Shown here in pieces: positions 37,614 to 49,500 of a stretch of 64,000 bases of DNA; positions within the stretch are counted from its first letter, which is position 1; the number at the start of each line of letters is the position of its first letter. The DNA is from Struthidea cinerea. Lineage: Eukaryota; Chordata; Aves; Passeriformes; Corcoracidae. Location of the stretch: NCBI GenBank assembly GCA_013397865.1, contig VZTI01004555.1, forward strand, positions 1,938,971-2,002,970, given 5' to 3'. A program made the translations under genes and the position numbers. Under the pieces are notes generated by a model that was not told the origin of the DNA, made no database searches, and saw only the letters and a program-made list of their open reading frames with translations.

Positions 37614-40600
37614 CATCCCATGCCATCAATCACTGTAACGCATTTGCTTTAGATAATCAGACCTTGCACAAATCTCCTGAATTTTTAGCATGCCCATAGA
37701 TTTGCTAGCTCTTCACTCTCTGTTGGGATTTACCTGATCCCTCCAGCTGGAAGCATCTGCCAACAGCCTGCACTTCACAGAAGGGGCCCTCCACCCAGGC
37801 CAACGCTCCTGGCATCTGCTGAAACAACAGATCTGGAATGATTAGCCTGCTCCATTAGGCTCCAGGTTAGAGGGTCAGAGAAAGTCCCCAACGTACACCA
37901 AAAACCTTGTCTGGAGACTCTTTCTCCCTTAAGGAGCCTGCTACCTTCAACACTTACTCAGTGACCAAAGACAACAGCTTGAAAAAGCCCTAATTTCCAA
38001 AGATAAGCAATTTAGCTATGTAAATGAAAAGTTGCAGGTTTCTTTAAAGGCTCTGTTTGAATATATTTTTTCCATGACTCCCCCTTGACACCATTAGGTC
38101 TTTCTGGCAGCTCATTTTGGATGATTTTGTCTCAAAATATGTTTAGAAGCTTAGGTTCTAACGAAGGATAATAATTACCCAAGTAACAATGAACTTTACC
38201 AACCACCCGAGGAGTTGGAATGATTTACAGTTTTCAAAGGAGCTGATGCTAGCTTGCCTTTTGTCTTTCCACTTAATGCCTCTCTAATATTCTTCTCTGG
38301 ACACAATGCCTTTATGAACTGTTTTTTCTCCATTTTTTTTCCTTCAATAGAATGCCAAGTCCCTCCACCACCTAATTCTCTGCATACAAAAGAAGATTTA
38401 ATATCCTCTAAATGACTACAAAGAACAAACCTACCAGATGGCAGTCTTCATTGCTCAAGGGGGATGCAGGCTGCTTCTCTTGGAGAAGCATTTCAATGTG
38501 GTTTTGAAAGAGAGAGTCATTAGATGTATTCATATTTTCCTTAGTGGGGTGCTGTGATGTAACTCAGGAAAGGTGCAAGAAGAGGGAAATACATTTTGTG
38601 ATCCAACAGAAGAAAAAAATAGAGCTGCATGAGATGCCTTTTTTGCTAATTTCTTGAATCTCTCTGAGAAACGTGTTGACTGTAACGTTGAGCATTTCTG
38701 CAGAAGTTTTGAGATGTAGTGTCTTAATGCTATGTATGATTTTACAAACTCGAAGAAAGGTTTAAGAAAGTTACTAGCATTCAAAGACTTCTTCTCCAGA
38801 TTTAAAACAAGGATTTTGCTGACATATAATCAATGCTCCTCTGGAAGAAACTGTTCTGCTTCATTGTCTTGCCATTTTTCCTATGTCAGAAGCTGACAAG
38901 ATTAGTTGATTAAAAGGACTTCTTTAGGAACAAATGTTTGCATCTCACTTATTTTCCAAGTATTTGGCTGAGTAATTCATCTGACACATAGCTAAATCAT
39001 TTATCTTTGTAGATTATCTGAGAAGAGATCACAATATTTACGTATGGACCTATTGCTCAGATTTATTTGCTAAATAATTTATTGGAATAATCTGTGCTTT
39101 GTGTCTCATTTGTGGCCAGTGCTTTGGGAGATGTTGATATTCTGATGATGTGATGTGTTTCTGTTCCCAAGTGGGTGAGTGTAACTTTCTGGAATTATTT
39201 TGTGATGTAAGTGGCTGTTATTATGATTCTGAAATGTGTTTTCACGCTAAATTCACACTTGGTGAGTATTCCTTCCAGAAAATGTGTTCCCTAGGATAAC
39301 TGTGGAAAGCAAACACAAAAAAAGGAAGGAGCACAGTCAAAGCAAATCCATAAAAAGATTGAGATGCACAGAAATGTGTTTGCAGGACACACTTATCTCT
39401 GCTGTGAAGCAGTGTGATAAAGGAGACCTCAGATTTACAAGGCAGAGATGGTTATATGCCAACCAGCTACATATCCTGTGTGGACGACTGGAATGATGAT
39501 CTGCAGCCAGACCTGCTACCAAACAAATATGACCCACAGTCACTTGTGTTCTCCTTGGGGTGTAGGTTACACAGCAAAGTACCGAGCAAAGCAAAGTGTA
39601 ACATTACACATCAAGTGAAAAAGAAAAGATAAAAAGGGCATATTAATGGGGTGGCAACAATCTTGGTATTAAGGGTGAAGAAAATAGGGTATTTTATGTG
39701 TCTCCAAAATGACACAGTAGACTGTCGTAATGGCCACTACCTGATGCCTTGAAAGCAAGGGAAAAATTTCCATCATGATTTAGTGATCAGCTTTCACGCT
39801 GAATTTGGAGATCTGATCTCCTTATCTTTGCAAGTGCTACTGGGAGACCTGCTTGGTAACAAGAAAAGAATTCAACCTAACAACAGCCCATTCATCCTGG
39901 TGCTGTGTCAGGCAAAACCCAAGCATTTATCTAGAATATTAATTCTCTATGGGCCTTTGCTTCAAATCATGTTTGCTGTGCACCAGAATGTATTTTAACA
40001 GAGCCAAAGAGAGGCCTTACTCTCACAGAAATTCAATTGAACTATGTTTCTCCCCACCATGAAAAAGTAGATTCAAATAATATACCTGTCACAATATAGT
40101 CATATAGCTCCATGGGGAAAAACAACTATTCTGGATTTAATCCCAGCTACCAGTCGGGAAGACAGGTTGCAGTTTTCTCCCCCTCTGGTACTCACATATA
40201 TCTCTAGATTTTTAAGGATGTCTTTGGGCCATCTATAGAAAAGACATTGACTTTTTAGAGCTTTGGCCATGTCCATAGAGGGATGGTATTTTTCAGTACA
40301 TAAATACGTACACTGTACACTCTACATCAAACTCCCTGGTGCACCCTGCTTATTTGTCATAGTCTGAGGTGATTCTTTTGACAATCCTTATACATATGCT
40401 ATTTTCTCAGTACTTGGGAGATATCCTGAGGTTCAGAGGTCCCTTCCTCTCTTCTGTACTCTACAAATTTACTGGCAGTAATTTGTGGGAGGCCTTTCCA
40501 AAACTACAGGAATACTGGTCTGGAGGCTTAAGTGTATTAAACTGCCCAACTCCCGTGATTCACATCCTTTCCTGACACCCATTAATGTTCCTGGCACCAT

Positions 40601-43230
40601 TTTCAAATTCCTATTTGGCAGATGGAGGACATGCTGCTAAGTGCAGCATGATTATGAGATTCATTAATATGGACAGGATTATGCACATGCATTTGTAGTT
40701 GGGCAGGCAGAAGAATTTACATCTGAGGTTTCCAAAGACACTGGATACTGAGGTGATACAGCGGTAGGAAAGGATATCATAGGAAGATGAGATAAAATTT
40801 CGTGGAGAAGTTGCATGAAGCAGTTTTACTTGCTGAAATTTTTGTTTCAAGGCTCACCTAGGCAGCAACAACTGGTGAGAACAGGTAGTGGTTCAGAACT
40901 GGATGGTCACTGCCACTGGCAAAGGTTTTGGATGACAAAGACCAATTAGATCTGTGAGCAGAGCCCAGAGCTACAAGAGAAGAGCAAGAATGTGCCCACC
41001 TAAGTGGGCAGCCATGCCACCATTACCTCTGGCGTCTTGCTGCTTATCAGGAGCTCACCAGCTGGGCTTGGGAGAGCAGCTACAGCAAATGCCACAGGAA
41101 TTTGAAATAGGGAGGTTTCTGCTCTGTCATGTCAAAAGCCTGGAAATGTGCAAGAGTTGGAGCTGGTTTTAAGGGTCGTAAATGACAGACACATACCTGG
41201 TCTTTTCCAGCAGGACCAGCTATTCTCTGTGGGTTTTCAGAGGCTGACTGATCACTATAAAATATTCACTGAGAGTAATGGGAAGTGGAAAGGTCTGCGA
41301 TGCTGTGTTGTTGCAAAAAACCAGGTCTTGGTGCTGGAATGGAGTGGGACTATTTGCTTCTAGAGATATGAACGTTATGGTTCCTCTTCTTGTTCTGGGC
41401 ATCTGGTTTCTGTATATGATCTGTTTCTCTGGCCAAGGAGGCTCTTTGTTGGTGGTTTCAGCATGAAGTAAGAATTATTTAGCTTTGTGCAGAGTGGTTG
41501 CAGATGATCACTGGCATGTACTTGAGGAAGATGGATAGGAGGGAGGTGGTACTTCATGAGAAGGGTGGGTGTTTCACATCATGATGTGCTTCATGTGATA
41601 AGTGCCTGCAGTTTTTTTGCACATCCATAAGAAGATTTCCTGAAGGAAATATTGGAGGAGGAATGTGAGTGGGAGCAGGAGGAAGAAATTTAATGTTTTA
41701 GGCAGATGGGGAAAGCAAAATGACCAAAATAATCATGACCACAACATACTGGATGTTTGGTGTGCTGAGGACAGAGAGTGATTTTTGGCCTGTGAATGCA
41801 TTGTAACCAAGGAAATGTCTTGCTCTTTGGAGTATTGATAGTGTGTGGGCATGATCTGTCATTTAGGGGTTGAGCTGGATCTCTGTGACCTTTTCCAGTC
41901 AAATGCACCAAAATGAATTTGAGTGATGAAAGTAATACATGATGTGTTGAGTAAAACCTCCGAGACTGCAGCGAGGAAGCACACAAACAGGACAGCTGCG
42001 AGTGAGATGCCTGCTTGGACTAAGGACATACAGGGCCACAGACAGGTGCCAAAGTGGGGCTGGCAGTAATGAGAGCCCCAGGATGGCTCGTACCCTGAGT
42101 TCCATGGGATTCTCCATGCCAAATCCTGTCTCCCCAGATGTCTGGCTCTGCACTGCCCATCCTTCCAGGGTACCTCATTCCCATTCTTTGGGAGCACCTC
42201 AGGAAGTGCCATCTCCCTGCTGTCTCTGCAGCCCCTCTGCTGGGATGCGCTCTGCTGGGATGCCCCGGCACAGATTCTGTCACGATTTTTTTCCCATTCA
42301 GGTACCTGTCAGCCTCCCTGTGTAGGATAATGCTTCTTTTCACACAGGTTCCGTGCTACAAGTGCTAAGGGACATGATAAAACATCTAGGTGCTTATTGT
42401 CCATTCCCAGTTTCCATGGCAACCATGATAAAACGTTTCTTTTCCCACGTTTCAAGAATGCCATTCACCTTTCTTCCCACTCCTCAGTTCCCTTCAGGAG
42501 GAGACAATGCTCCCTCTGCTTCCTCAAGGACAGACCGCTGTGGCAAAGGCTCAGTGCTGCCCACACCTCCAGGACAGATGTTACAGGGCATGGGGCAGCA
42601 CTGGGTAGCTGGTAAATCACCGTGTTCCAAACACCCAAGACCCAAACAGGTCTTGTCTGAAGATGCAATGGTCACTCCAGGACCACACCAGGAGCCAGCT
42701 CTCTCCCAGAGGAGTATCTTTGCCTTGCAGGGGTGTGCTGTGCCATCTGGGCTTTGATTTCCCTTATACAGGACCTACAGAGTAGCACAAGTGCACTGCA
42801 ACTTGAGTTTCCCAGAGGTCTTTCTAAGCTCTTCACAGCACCCTAAAATCGGCCTGCACCTTGGTCAGCCTTGGGAGCTCGGCTGCAGGAGCTCAGTGCT
42901 GACAGCTCATCTTCTTAACCAGCTGAGTGGAATAATGAGTTGGAGAATCTCTGCTAGAGAGTTTTTCTGCCTGGGATGTATTACTGTTATACACATACTG
43001 GGTTTGCAGTGTGCTTAATTATTTAATCAATGTGTTGTTGGTCACTGAACCCTGCATTGTGTGAGCTGCTGCAGGCGTACAGAGCTGAGCAAACTGCTAG
43101 CAACATGGGAATGGGATGGATAACAGCTGCAGGATGGTGGTGGTAGGAGGCAGAAAACCTCTAAGTCTTGGGTGACTTCATTTTGAGTTGTGCCATGCAT
43201 TTGGAGTCTTCTTCCAAATGCATGTAACAT
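31931..43230. other. intergenic stretch, no gene recognised
   Basis: Mixed composition. Contains the (CAAT)8 microsatellite and a splice-acceptor-like site at 36.99 kb. Two long minus-strand frames (33821-34291 and 34372-34839, about 155 codons each) do not resemble any family I know and have no splice support. An AT-rich segment near 35.09-35.17 kb could be a conserved non-coding element but cannot be tested here. No CR1 or LTR fragment was recognised. Confidence 0.4.
37581..37612. repeat. (CAAT)8 microsatellite
   Basis: Eight perfect CAAT units followed by an imperfect ccatcc. Perfect tetranucleotide array, likely length-polymorphic. Confidence 0.98.
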
Positions 43231-43493
43231 TTGACAGGACAAGAGGAAATGGCCTTCAGTTGCATGAGGAAGAGGTTTAGATTGGATATTAGGAAACATT
43301 TTTTCACTGAAAGGGTGATGAAGCACTGGAACAGGCTGCCCAGCAAAGTGGTGGAGTCACCATCCCTGGAAGTGTTCAAAAAACATGGGATGTGGTACTT
43401 GGAGACATGGCTTAGTGGTGAACACAGCGAGATGGACTTGATGATCTTACAGGTCTTTTCCCGCAAGGTCTTAATGATTTTGGGATTCTCTGT
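43231..43493 (+). mobile_element. CR1 LINE fragment, plus orientation
   Basis: Plus-strand CR1 3' ORF/UTR landmarks in order: ggacaagaggaaatggcctt, gaggtttagattggatatta, caggctgcccagcaaagtgg, gtcaccatccctggaagtgt, ggcttagtggtg, and near the tail gatggacttgatgatcttac and aggtcttttcc. It ends in a decayed gggattctct (CR1 tail octamer remnant). It is 5'-truncated with many substitutions, so old. Confidence 0.95.
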
Positions 43494-45292
43494 ACAGGAG
43501 GAAAGAGGGTTGAATGTGAAACAAATAAAGAGTCAATACCTGGAGAACAGAGGTTTTATATATTATCTTAATATTTGAATATATATTTTATAGTTTACAT
43601 GTATTTATACTTACCTGCTACTGGAGGCTCTCTCTCTGTACCGCGTTTGATGAAGCTCAAGGCATTTGAGTGCATTGCTCAAATCTGGTAGGTCTCTGCC
43701 CATCACTGGCTTCCTCTGCCAGTGTCCACCTTGGCAGACCCTGGGGCACTTCCAGGGTGAAAAAGAACAAGATGCTGGAGGTTAATTTTGTCTTGTTCCT
43801 CACTGGCAACAGGGTGGTTCTGGGAAAAGAGTCTGTCCCTCCACTGTCCTGTCTGGGAGCATAATCTGTTCAGCACACTGATAATGTTAGGGAAGCTACC
43901 TGCAGAAATATAGTCCAGCCCCTCATAAGCTGAAAAAAGAGTGGGACCACTGCCTGCCTGCCAGAGTGGTCTTGCCTTCCTGCAGCACTGCACTGGCTCC
44001 AGGAGAGCCACCCCTTCTCTGTGGCTCTCCTTGTCCTGGTGGTGCTTCTCCAGGTGGAGACTGAATGTGCAGCCCTGGAGAGGCAGCCTCATCAGGCCCC
44101 TGCAGGGTGCACAGGGCAGCTGTGCAGTGCTGCTAAACCAACGTGCTGCTCCTCAAGCAGTGGGAAATGACAGCCCCAGAGAGCTGGCACCTAGTCAAGG
44201 TGTCGCTGGAGCTGTGGTGTGCTCACATGGTATCAAGGAGGTCAGTCCTGATAAGGAGCAATCACTTGGCTAATGTTTGGAAATGAGCATAAATGGCAAT
44301 GTTAGGACCAGAGCTGGCTGAAGATGAGGAATTCCAGTTCACCAAAAGGAACATTTTTCTTGCCTCCCCCTCCTCTAAGTTTCAGGAAATTGGGGCCAGA
44401 CCCTTAACCTCAAGGCTTCTTAGCCCAGGAAAAGACTTTCCAAATACATTCTTCTGATTCCCCGGTTTGCAGTACCCCCAGCCCAGGGATGTTAGGGATC
44501 CAGAGGAAGGCACCCCAAAGCCTTGGCTGAACCTAACTCATTCCATATGAGACATTCAAGTCCTGAAGAAAGCAGCTGTTGCCCTGTAACTTTGCTGGAA
44601 AGTTTCCAGCCAACCACAGTTTGAAATGAGCCTTCAGGAGCCCCAGAGACCAAATGGCTTCACTGGGAACTCAACCAGCACCTGTTCATGGAGGTTTCTT
44701 ATGGGTCTTTTGGCATGAGCAAACAAAAGGCCGCAGGTGCTGGCCATCATTTATGCTCTTTAATCATTGTCTTCCTGCCTGGCCTGGTGCCAGCTGGTGT
44801 CCTGACATGGCATGGAGGGCAGTATGCACTGAGGACTGTTCCCAAATAAGAGGCAGGGAGGGATAGACTGCACCAGTTTCAGCACTATCCTCCCCACACA
44901 GTGCCATTCTTTTTCCATAGCCCTGTTTTCACAGAAATAAAATATCACCCTGCTCAACTGAAATACTATTTCAGACACTTAGAAGTGGGGAAAAAAACTA
45001 AATAAAAAGATGATTCTAAGAATACTGTATTAAGGCCATAGGGACAGCACAGGGGTTCAGATGAGACCCAGAATCAGATGTACTATAGACTGGAAATGGC
45101 TAATCTGTGCCACTTGGCTTCAGAGCCAGAGAATGGTCCCTGTTTTGATTTCATTTTTTATTTTAGACCTAGACTAGCCAGCAAATTTGGTATGAAAGTG
45201 AGCAGCATGAGTACATCAGGCACTTTTTGTGCAAACTAAGTTAGTCCCGCTGGTGTCACATCTCCTTAATGAAGGTTTTGTGGAAGCAACAG
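43494..45292. other. intergenic stretch
   Basis: Contains the weak candidate exon at 43615-43675 (minus). Otherwise nothing recognised. Confidence 0.4.
43615..43675 (-). CDS. weak candidate first coding exon, unidentified
   Basis: Minus-strand ATG at 43673-43675 opens 20 codons (MHSNALSFIKRG, then TEREPPVA) plus one base, ending at a perfect donor CAG|GTAAGT (GT at 43613-43614). An in-frame TGA lies six bases before the ATG, so if real this is a start exon. No downstream exon in matching phase was found; joining to the LBH-family exons gives an immediate stop. I do not recognise the peptide. Chance occurrence is quite possible. Confidence 0.15.
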
Positions 45293-45332
45293 GAGGTACA
45301 GATGTGTTGTTTTGCTTGCATAACAGGCTCAT
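45293..45332 (+). repeat. inverted repeat, left arm
   Basis: 40 bp matching the reverse complement of 46000-46039 at 38 of 40 positions. A further six bases (ttgctt/aagcaa) match outward after a 3-base indel. Homology stops sharply on the inner side. Confidence 0.9.
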
Positions 45333-45999
45333 AAGGGTGCTCAGGATGAAGTATGCTACATTAGAGGCTCTTCAAATTGCCAGAATCCTGAGAGCTGCCC
45401 AGCTCTTCTATACATATTGATGGTCATTTTAGTGGTGGTGTTACAGATGGTCCATAATTTGCCCGTTTCCTCACAGACTTTTTGTGGGACAGTTACACAT
45501 GGATTTATCCCCTAGATGGTCAGTGTACTGAATGGGGAGTGAGTGTGATCCAAGGTTGGAGGATATAAACTAGCATTAATTTGGATTTTCACTCCTCTAG
45601 TTTACAAGTAGTTCTTTGGAAATCAGCCTGGGATCCCTAGGTCTGTTGAAAGAAAGGTATTTGAAAAAAGGCTACAAGAAAAGGGCTAAAGAAGGAACTG
45701 GTCACACAACTGATCCCACATCATAGCCACGAGCATCTAATCTATCTCCCAGCCATTCCTCTTCCATCTAAATAGACCTGTTATAGTGAAGCATTGAGAG
45801 GTGAAAGAGGGGGTTAATGTACTACTCTGTTACTGCTGAAGGTATCATTTACAATTTGATGGAGCTCACACAGGAAATTAAGTGTGGTTGTCTCAGTTGA
45901 TTCTTCAGGGCATGTCCAATGCCTAATTTTCCTGAAATCTGCAGGTTTTGCAGGATTTGTTAAAAATCTGCATAAATGATGTCGAGAGAGGAGATTGTA

Positions 46000-46039
46000 A
46001 TGAACCTGTTATGCAGGCAAAACAACACATCTGTACCTC
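46000..46039 (-). repeat. inverted repeat, right arm
   Basis: Partner of the arm at 45293-45332, opposite orientation, about 670 bp away. Could be two oppositely oriented fragments of one dispersed repeat, or termini of an old inverted-repeat element. I cannot name the family. Confidence 0.9.
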
Positions 46040-46203
46040 TTGCTTTTATTTAACACTGTATCCTTATTGCCTGGGGTTTACCCTTCTGGTGTAATCTGTT
46101 TTCCCCCTCTGGGATAAAGCAAAGTAATAGCTACCCAGGGGCATGTGAAATATATGAATTGGGTGAGTTGGAAAGGGCAGCCTTACAGATATGCTGGACT
46201 GGG

Positions 46204-46238
46204 CCAATGAGCAAGGTGAGCAGATTAAGCTATATAAA
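46204..46238 (+). promoter_or_regulatory. CCAAT and TATA box pair
   Basis: CCAAT (within gggccaatgagc) at about 46204-46208 and TATATAAATA at 46231-46240, a believable core-promoter spacing, with an ATG 60 bases further at 46298. Sequence-only suggestion; AT-rich DNA gives TATA-like words by chance. Confidence 0.25.
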
Positions 46239-46297
46239 TATTTAAAGAGCTGTAATTAGGACTAACATGGCCTCGCTCCCAAGGTTCATTATTATAC

Positions 46298-46573
46298 ATG
46301 CACATGGCAGAAAAGCAACTAATCATGATCTTTCTCCACTTGCTTTTTCTTACATTTTTGACAGAGTGTTTTTCACTCCCTCAGGTGTTCCTGCCTGGCA
46401 CTGCCTCCCTGGGAGAGGACAGGAGATTTGTCCTGGCTTTCTGTGAGACCAGGAAAAAATCCCAGAAAATTTTCATAAAGAAGCAAGGGGGAGATGCTTT
46501 CTCTCACCTGGGCATCACCCTGTGCTGCTGGGATCTGGGGCAAGGAAGCAGAGATTTCCCTGCATGGTCGTAG
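46298..46573 (+). CDS. weak candidate small secreted peptide (91 codons), unidentified
   Basis: Single open frame starting MHMAEKQLIMIFLHLLFLTF, a clear signal-peptide profile (short charged n-region, hydrophobic core, ECFS cleavage-like end). It is followed by about 65 mostly polar residues with basic sites (DRRF, TRKKSQK) and three cysteines after the signal, then a stop. A CCAAT/TATA pair lies 60-95 bases upstream. I know no homologue, see no poly(A) signal close by, and a 91-codon frame is unremarkable here. An acceptor-like site (cactccctcag) inside the frame is an alternative reading. Confidence 0.15.
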   Translation: MHMAEKQLIMIFLHLLFLTFLTECFSLPQVFLPGTASLGEDRRFVLAFCETRKKSQKIFIKKQGGDAFSHLGITLCCWDLGQGSRDFPAWS

Positions 46574-49500
46574 GTCTCATCCAAAGCCCAGCAGGACTGG
46601 AGGGAGCCCTTGCTGAGGACACCAAGTGTCCCAGTGTCACAGTCACACAAACACCCTCCTCCTGTTGGGATGACTCCAGCTCATCCTTGGTTTCAAGACC
46701 ATATATTTGTGGCTCCAAGGCTCAGCTGTTACAACTCTCCTGGAGGCATGCAGTCTCACAAGCTAAGAACTCTCCAGTTGATACAAAGCACAATATCCTC
46801 TTTGCTTAGCAACCCACGTTTCCATGAACACCTCACACCATGAGGCTCGCTGTTGCCTCAATGCTCTTTAACTGAGCCTGATGCCAAGTCTCTTCCTGGG
46901 ATGGAGGTAACAGTGACCCAAGGGCCAGTGGGACAGCCCATGGGCTGGGCTACCAGGGCAGCTGTCCTGGGTTTTATGCTCCTTGCAGTGCAGCAGGAGC
47001 TCACCACCTTGGTGCCATGACCTCTAGGCAGGGAGAGCAAGCAGGCCAGTCACTGAAGGAGAGTTGCCTTCTCCTTCAGGAGAGCACTGAGCTGTCTTCC
47101 CCAGGAGAAGAGGGCGAATGAGGGTCAGAGTTTTTTTCCAGATTGCCCATGAACAGACCCTGATGCTGGGTGGGAACAGACCCATAAATTCTCTCTGCAG
47201 CATCCCATGCAGGGTTGCTCTTGGTGGGGACCAGCCCCTGCAGGGTTGGTGGTGTGGGTCAGGGCTAAAGGCGTACATACACACCGCATCTTTAGGCCTC
47301 CATCTTTTCCAGACATAGCATTTTAATTATCTATTTGTGCCCCTTCCCACCGTGCACACAGCTCAGTTTGGATGACATTTCCATTGAGAAAGACTTTCTG
47401 GTCATCTGACCCAAAAGAAAGACAGAAAGAAGGAGGCAGAGTGGAAGGGAACATGTTCCTAGAGAGTCAGGAAGCTGGTGAGTACACCTGGGCAGCACCG
47501 GCCAGCAGCCTGCACCCAGACACACTTCTCTGGAAGTGGCCACAGAACAAGAAAATTCACATACAAGCACAGGGGAAAAAGAAAAAGAAAAGAAAAAAAA
47601 GAAAAAGGAAAACAAGAAAGGAAAAAAGGTTGTTTGCTGCCCTACTCTTCCCTGCAGCTAAATTAATTGGGTCTTACTCCTGCCGTCTGTGTGCCGGCAG
47701 TACTCCCACAGCACCAACTTTAATAGGAGTGCAGATTGCAGGATCAGGCCCACGGTGTCTTGGAAAAGATGAATAATAATCACTACGTGGAGAAATACTG
47801 CAGTTTGCAACTCAAAGAACACTTTAAATCTGCTTAGCAATTTGTAACGCCCACAGTAGCACACTGTGTAAAGCTGCAGTTATGAGACAAATCACTTTTC
47901 CATTAAGCACGGCTCCAGGACGTGCCTTATGGCAGCACACAGGGAGCAGGGAGAGATGGAGGGGAGGGGAACACTGTGCATGAGGTGGTGCAAGAAGCCA
48001 AGAGGTTTGCTTTTTCCAGCAGCAGCTGTGTTATCCCTTTACGGTTATTTTCTGGGCTCGCAGCAATTAATCCCCGTACAGCCTGACTCTAATGTCCATC
48101 CATCTGTGGACCGTCGTGCAGCCTCTCACATCTAACCATCTCTGAGTACTGATGACTTTCCTTCAACAGAGAGCCTGGGAAAAGCAAATTATATGAATTT
48201 TTTCAAATTACAGTATTTTTCCCAAGTCCAGATCTCAGTGTTTTTTGATGAAGTCTGACCTGGCCACCCAATGTTCTGCCAGCAGTTATCTGACCTCACC
48301 TCTGCCTGAAACATCACTCTGCCATGCCAAAACACAACAGTGGGGCTATAAAAGCTCATTTTAAGGGCCTTCCTCTTTCTTACTTAAGCCTTTGATATCC
48401 TGCTGATCTTCTGGGGGCAGAGAATATCTCCGGATGCAATGTGTCCTCGTTTGACTTGGGGCTGTTTCACACTAGCAGAAGGTATTGAGCTGCTCAGGGC
48501 AGGAGTAAGTGGCAGGTCCCAGTCTAGGCCCCCACAAACTGGTTTAAGTGGCGGATTTAACCCACCCTTGCCAGCTTTGACCTTTTTGTCCCCAAACTCC
48601 CCCACACTGTCCAGTTATAATTTGATGAGTACCAGATGAGAACAAAAAGCACCAGCAGAGACAATACCTGAACCACAACCATCAGTGGCAGGAGGCCACT
48701 TGCAACAAATTCTTCACCGAAGGCTTGGGCAGGGTGACCTGGCTCTGGCGTGCCATGAGAGCAGAGTGGTCTGCTGAGCACTCATCGCTGCTGAGAAAGG
48801 GGAAGACCTTGGACACACTGGACATAAAACTGTGGCTTGAAACGCAGGGAGAAGGAGGACAGTGAGCTATCTTGAAGCATCTACACAAAAGTACAATGAC
48901 ATTTAAGCCTATTGAGGCCGGTGAGGAAATCCAGGCAGACTGGGGAATTAGACAAAACAGCCAGGGTCTCAGTGTAAGCTCTTATCTCATTCTTAGAGAA
49001 GGTGTTTGGAGACCTTGAATGAGAAAAAAGGGTAGCAAGATAAACAGAGCAGGCAGCTGAATCCCTCAAGATTTTAAAACAATGATCAAAGGAAAATGCA
49101 AATGAGGAACCTGCACCCAGAAAGTCAGAGAAAAAAGATTCATAGCCCAGTGGTGGGAATCAGGTGTTAGAAGAGGTATTTCAGCTCCTCCAGGGAATCC
49201 AGCCTGTCCCACATCAGGAAAGCACGTTTGTGCTGTAGGGAGAACATGGGCAAGGCTTAACACATAGGCCAAACTTCCTTCTGCCTAGGTTATGGGAAAT
49301 GCTGCAGGTCCCAAGTGTTGGATCTAGGAGGGCATGGAAGGATACATGAAAAATAAGACATTCTATGTAAAGGAAAAATTATTTGTGGCATGGATGGTTA
49401 AATGATGAAACAGAAGTCAAACTTCCCCAGTTTTCTCTCAGACTGGGGTCTGTGCTGCCATTGTGAATATGAGGGATTCTACCAGCCAGAATTTCCACTG

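Noticed and set aside
37581..37620. Array-like repeats considered as CRISPR-like
   Set aside because: A simple tetranucleotide microsatellite without spacers in a vertebrate genome.
41859..42212. Hydrophobic minus-strand frames resembling membrane segments
   Set aside because: Hydrophobic stretches fall in two different frames over the same DNA, with no consistent exon boundaries or known family.
48557..48888. Minus-strand frames with a transmembrane-like stretch
   Set aside because: The hydrophobic segment and the upstream polar segment are in different frames, and no clear splice sites link them.
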